Assembly (NCBI GenBank): GCA_018710985.1
Contig: DVIV01000045.1
Location: forward strand, 1-64,000
DNA from: Candidatus Limiplasma pullicola
GTDB lineage: Bacteria > Bacillota > Clostridia > Christensenellales > Aristaeellaceae
Direction: 5' to 3'
Length of the DNA stretch: 64,000 nt
How positions within the stretch are numbered: the first letter of the stretch is position 1; every line of letters starts with the position of its first letter. The notes under the pieces are model-generated. The model saw only the letters and a list, made by a program, of their open reading frames with translations, was not told the DNA's origin and made no database searches. Both the position numbers and the translations under genes were made by a program. Shown one piece after another: positions 60,576 to 64,000 of this stretch.

Positions 60576-61461
60576 CGTAATTCACCCACCTTTTCTGCAT
60601 CCAGAACTGCACGGCCGTGAACACCAGCAGCACCACAAACAGGATGCAGGCGTAGACGCTGGCCATGCCCATCTTGTACTGCACGAAAGCGTATTTGTAG
60701 ATGCGCTCCAGAAACACCGTGGTCGCGCCGCCGGGGCCGCCGTCGGTCATGATCAGCACGGAATCGAACACCTGCAGGCCGTAGATGATGTTGATGACGA
60801 TGAGCAAAAACAGCGTGGGCGAGATGAGCGGCAGCGTGATGGAAAAGAACTTCCTTGCGCCGCTGGCGCCGTCCAGGTCGGCGGCCTCGTAGTAGCCGGG
60901 ATCGATGGACTTGAGGGCGGCCAGCACCATCAGCGCGTAGTAGCCGGTGTCCTTCCACACGGAGGCCAGCACGATGCCGGGCATGGCCCATGTGGCGCTG
61001 GACAGCCAGGCCGGGCCCTGAATGCCCACCGCTGCCAGCAGCTGGTTGAGCAGGCCGTACTTGCCGCTGAGCACCCACTGCCACACCACCGCCGCCGCCA
61101 CCCAGGAGGTGATGACCGGCGTGTAGCATACCGTGCGAAACAGGCCGTGGCCGCGAAAGGATTTGTTGAGGATTAGCGCCTCGCCCACGGAGGCAGCCAT
61201 GATCAGCGGCAGGTACAGGCCCAGGTAGGTAAACGTGTGCGCCAGCACGCCGCGGAACTCGCGTCCCGTGAGGACGCGGACAAAGTTTTTCAGCCCCACA
61301 AGGGTCATGCTTTCCATGGGTCTGAGCAGGTCGTAGTCCATGAGGCTGAAGAACAGCGACCCGGCGATGGGCAGGAGGCAGAAGCCGATGATGCCCACCA
61401 GAGAAGGCAGCAGAAAAATCGCCGTGGCACGTCTCCGCCCCGCTTTGTCGGGTAGATACAT
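60568..61461 (-). CDS. ABC sugar transporter permease (MalF type)
   Basis: 297 residues, six membrane segments. The N-terminal AIFLLPSLVGIIGFCLLP and the SLMDYDLLRPM loop are usual for CUT1 permeases. The EAA loop is YYEAADLDGASGARKFFSITLPLISP (about 195-220), and MTDGGPGGATTVFLERIYKYAF is another family signature. It follows the GH65 gene by 3 bases, so the transporter is co-transcribed with the degrading enzymes. With its partner it would import an oligosaccharide. Confidence 0.93.
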   Translation of the reverse strand: MYLPDKAGRRRATAIFLLPSLVGIIGFCLLPIAGSLFFSLMDYDLLRPMESMTLVGLKNFVRVLTGREFRGVLAHTFTYLGLYLPLIMAASVGEALILNKSFRGHGLFRTVCYTPVITSWVAAAVVWQWVLSGKYGLLNQLLAAVGIQGPAWLSSATWAMPGIVLASVWKDTGYYALMVLAALKSIDPGYYEAADLDGASGARKFFSITLPLISPTLFLLIVINIIYGLQVFDSVLIMTDGGPGGATTVFLERIYKYAFVQYKMGMASVYACILFVVLLVFTAVQFWMQKRWVNYDA

Positions 61462-61464
61462 TCC

Positions 61465-63441
61465 TCATTCCTCCTGTTCGATGCGTCCCTCTCCGCCCCT
61501 GACGGTCAGCCGCAGGCGCCGTCCCCGGTGATACACGCACAGGGACGCGCCGCGAATCTCCGGCGGCAGCCTGGGCGTGAGGCGAAGCTCCCCGCCGTCG
61601 CTCCACAGGCCCAGCGCGCCATAGACCAGCGCCTGCCAGCTCGCGCCCAGCGCAGCCATGTGGATGCCCTCGCGGCCGGTGTTGCCCAGCTCGTCGTTCA
61701 GGTCAAAGCACAGCGAGCGCTCGAAGTAGCGCCAGCCCTCCTTCTCAAGTCCCAGCCGGAAGGCCAGCAGCGCGTGAATGCCGAAGCTCAGCGAGCTGTC
61801 ATGCACGGTGAGCGGCTCGTATCTCTCCCACACGGCGCGCTTTTCCCCGTCGCTGAAATCCTCCGGGAAGAGGACCATCAGCTGCACCAGGTCGGCCTGC
61901 TTGAGCGCGCGGTAGCGCTGCATGCGGTCAAAGCACACGCTCCTGTACAGCGGCTCGCCCTGCTCATGCCCAGATGGCAGGGGTTCCAGCCGGTCAAAGA
62001 GCTCATCCTGAAGGTACAGGCTCCTTTGTGGGTCGTAGAGCAGGGCCACATGCTCCTCGAAGTGCTTGAATCGCCTGCGCTCCTCCCCTTCCAGGGCCGC
62101 GTGCCGCAGCGCCAGCCGAACGTTGTGCCGCGCCAGATAGTTGGTAAAGGTGTTGTTGATCGCCGCGCCGCAGTATTCGTCCGGGCCTTTCACAAAGAAG
62201 CTGGAATACTGGTTTTTCCCCGGCTCCCAGGTGAAGCGGCTGAGCCAGTAGCGCGCCGTTTCCTGATACATCTGCGAAAGCGCCCCGTCCAGCGAACCGT
62301 CGCCGGTGATCTCACGGTAGCGGTCCGCCGCGTAGGCCACGTCGGCGGTGACGTGCGTCTCGCACAGGCCGATGTCCCAGCTCTCGCACTGCTCGCCTCC
62401 ATCCTCGCCGCTCATCCACGGATACCGCGCGCCGCGGAGGTTCTGCCGCCGGGCCAGCGCGCGCGCCGCGTCCAGACGGTCCAGCCGGTAGCGCACGAGG
62501 TTTCGCGCGGCATCCGGCCTGTGCCAGCAGAAGAAGGGAAGCAAAAACACATCCGTGTCCCAAAAGACGTTGCCCTTGTAACGCCCGTGCGTCAGCCCCC
62601 GCGCGCCGATGGAGACCGCCGCGTCGTCCGGCGCGTTGGCGCACAGCATCTGAAAGATGTTGTAGCGCAGCGCCCCCTGAATGCGTTCCTCCGCCTCCAG
62701 GCGGATGTCGCAGTCCCGCCACAGGGCCTCCCACGCCGCGGCGTTTTCGGCCCAGGGGTCGCGTGCGTCTGGATTGGGCGCTTCGCCGTCCAACAGCACG
62801 CGCACCCGCTTTTCCACCGTGAGGCGCTCGCCCGCATGCAGGCTGGCCCCCGTTTCCTCCGGTGCGTCGCAGAGGATGCGCAGCTCCCGTCCCGTATGGA
62901 CCGCCCGCATGACCAGTTCCCGCCCGCTTTGGCGCACGGACTCCAGCAGGCGCACCGTCTGCGTTTCCTCCACCATCTGATCGTCGTGGACGGGCAGGTT
63001 GCACACCTGCGCATCCATGGCGCTTTGCACCCGGACCTGCGCATCCGCAAGGGCCGTGAGCGTCAAGCGCACGCAGAGCAGCTGCCGGTCCGCCATGCTG
63101 GCCATGCGCTGCGTCTCCACGGCCACGGTCCTGCCGCGCCAGCGCTGGGTGAATACTCCCGTGCGCAGGTCCAGCTCCTGCGAAACCTCCGCCGGTTCCT
63201 CCTCCGCCACGCGCAGGCCCAGGGCGTCGGGCAGCTGCACCATATCCGTCACGCCGGGACGGATGGGCTCGAAGAACCCCGCGCGGAACACGGCATGATC
63301 GTACGGGCGGCGCTTGGGCGTCTGCAGGCTGAAGCCCCGCATGCCCAAATGCCCATTGCCCACCGCAAACAGCGACTCCGAATAATCGCTCACCGGGCCG
63401 TCCAGCGAAATGCGCCATGGCTCAATGCGCACCTTGGCCAT
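61465..63441 (-). CDS. glycoside hydrolase family 65 (disaccharide phosphorylase type)
   Basis: 658 residues, shorter than the 750-790 of typical maltose or kojibiose phosphorylases. The N-terminal FAVGNGHLGMRGF is the family start. The barrel has RGLTHGRYKGNVFWDTDVFLLPFF (about 281-304), and the general acid is in FVKGPDEYCGAAINNTFTNY with Glu422. A C-terminal YRALKQADLVQLMVLFPEDFS provides the phosphate-binding region. It would split an alpha-linked glucose disaccharide (maltose, kojibiose, nigerose or trehalose type) with phosphate to beta-glucose 1-phosphate. Overlap with the GH31 gene by 20 bases shows tight coupling. Confidence 0.92.
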   Translation of the reverse strand: MAKVRIEPWRISLDGPVSDYSESLFAVGNGHLGMRGFSLQTPKRRPYDHAVFRAGFFEPIRPGVTDMVQLPDALGLRVAEEEPAEVSQELDLRTGVFTQRWRGRTVAVETQRMASMADRQLLCVRLTLTALADAQVRVQSAMDAQVCNLPVHDDQMVEETQTVRLLESVRQSGRELVMRAVHTGRELRILCDAPEETGASLHAGERLTVEKRVRVLLDGEAPNPDARDPWAENAAAWEALWRDCDIRLEAEERIQGALRYNIFQMLCANAPDDAAVSIGARGLTHGRYKGNVFWDTDVFLLPFFCWHRPDAARNLVRYRLDRLDAARALARRQNLRGARYPWMSGEDGGEQCESWDIGLCETHVTADVAYAADRYREITGDGSLDGALSQMYQETARYWLSRFTWEPGKNQYSSFFVKGPDEYCGAAINNTFTNYLARHNVRLALRHAALEGEERRRFKHFEEHVALLYDPQRSLYLQDELFDRLEPLPSGHEQGEPLYRSVCFDRMQRYRALKQADLVQLMVLFPEDFSDGEKRAVWERYEPLTVHDSSLSFGIHALLAFRLGLEKEGWRYFERSLCFDLNDELGNTGREGIHMAALGASWQALVYGALGLWSDGGELRLTPRLPPEIRGASLCVYHRGRRLRLTVRGGEGRIEQEE

Positions 63442-64000
63442 CGGTCCTCACCCTTTCGTATACGGGGATGCGCGCCAGCGGACATTCGGCATAGTGTTCC
63501 CTTCCGCCCGAAAGCGTCTCGCCGGTGAAGAAGTCGCGCCACGTGCCCGCCGGCAGCCATACGGCACGGCCCTTTGCGCCCGCCTCCACGATGGGCGCCA
63601 CCAGCAATTCCCGCCCCAGCATGTATTCATCCTCACAATCCAGCGCCCGCGCGTCGTCCGGGAAATCCAGGCACAGGTGCGCCATCATCGGCCGACGGGC
63701 CGCGACACAGTGCGCCGCCTCCCGCACGAGGTAGGAACGCAGTTTGCGCCTGAGGCGGGCATAGGCGGCCGCAATCTCCATCAGCTCGGGCGCGTCCAGC
63801 TTCTCCGCCAGATTCCAGGGGCTTCGGTCGTTGTTGAAACCATCCTCGTGCGTGGCGTAGAACTGGCCGGAGCGCGGCTCGGCATGCCACTGCATCACGG
63901 GGCAGAAGCAGGCCATGGCGGTCGCGCGCAGGTAGAGCTCCGCCGTGGGCAGCTCGCCGGCAAATCCGCCGATGTCAAAGCCCCAGAACAGCACCCCCGA
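63422..64000 (-). CDS. glycoside hydrolase family 31 (C-terminal part, cut by the window edge)
   Basis: The last 192 residues of a gene that begins right of the window. FWGFDIGGFAGELP and ELYLRATAMACFCPVMQWH are the GH31 strand 7/8 region, and EDEYMLGRELLVAPIVEAGAKGRAVWLPAGTWRDFFTGE is the standard barrel-to-beta-domain junction. GH31 includes alpha-glucosidases, alpha-xylosidases and others; the nucleophile and acid/base aspartates lie off the window, so the specificity cannot be read. It overlaps the GH65 start and opens the visible part of the sugar operon. Confidence 0.9.
   Translation of the reverse strand, partial: SGVLFWGFDIGGFAGELPTAELYLRATAMACFCPVMQWHAEPRSGQFYATHEDGFNNDRSPWNLAEKLDAPELMEIAAAYARLRRKLRSYLVREAAHCVAARRPMMAHLCLDFPDDARALDCEDEYMLGRELLVAPIVEAGAKGRAVWLPAGTWRDFFTGETLSGGREHYAECPLARIPVYERVRTDGQGAH

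Overview
The window is a GC-rich, densely packed chromosomal segment from an endospore-forming, anaerobic member of the Firmicutes, most likely a high-GC clostridium. The evidence is SpoIVB, an RsfA-like Myb protein behind a candidate sigma-G promoter, an oxygen-sensitive class III ribonucleotide reductase, a T-box riboswitch, indirect Asn-tRNA synthesis, and a sortase-anchored surface protein. No rRNA, tRNA, CRISPR array, transposase or phage gene was seen. Most promoters read as sigma-A type with 16-18 bp spacers, and many operons end in strong hairpins.

Layout. 0.2-5.5 kb: RsfA-like regulator, membrane-anchored solute-binding-like protein, rpiB, a compact [FeFe]-hydrogenase-like protein that keeps the four H-cluster cysteines, and an ECF sigma factor overlapping its probable anti-sigma partner. 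5.9-11.4 kb: TIM-barrel sugar isomerase/epimerase, glmM, and two tandem secreted SH3-like paralogues. 11.4-15.2 kb (minus): gntR-pepF-cca operon. 15.6-19.3 kb (minus): nrdD with a textbook NrdR-box promoter, followed through a long hairpin by spoIVB, whose C-terminus is short. 19.4-26.3 kb: a cluster of DnaA-box-like sites, a small membrane protein, an acetyltransferase/metallopeptidase/esterase operon, an AT-richer patch with a sortase substrate, a tatB-tatA-tatC operon, and a convergent gene for a Tat-exported protein with a covalent-FMN motif. 26.3-31.5 kb (minus): a polytopic glycosyltransferase-like protein, then the rimO-pgsA-cinA-recA operon. 31.7-34.2 kb: sugar-phosphate transferase with a two-subunit transketolase.

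34.3-39.7 kb (minus) is the most striking locus. Aspartyl-tRNA synthetase is fused in frame to GatC and followed by gatA and gatB, all behind a T-box leader whose specifier reads AAC (asparagine). Synthetase and amidotransferase thus appear physically and genetically coupled as an Asn-tRNA-forming unit controlled by uncharged tRNA-Asn.

39.8-45.7 kb: hexuronate catabolism (uxuA-uxuB-gntR, minus) and pseudouridine breakdown (psuK-psuG, plus). 45.8-47.1 kb: small DUF1292 and DUF896 proteins and an acetyltransferase with a four-cysteine tail. 47.1-56.6 kb (minus): envelope-polysaccharide genes (GT2, GT2-GtrA fusion, DUF354-like protein, polytopic protein, ugd) with a zinc-ribbon membrane protein and an M1-type peptidase. 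56.6-64 kb (minus): oligosaccharide uptake and degradation (GH31, GH65 phosphorylase, two ABC permeases, binding protein, GH125-like glycosidase), running off the right edge.

Functions are inferred from motifs read by eye; no database search was possible.
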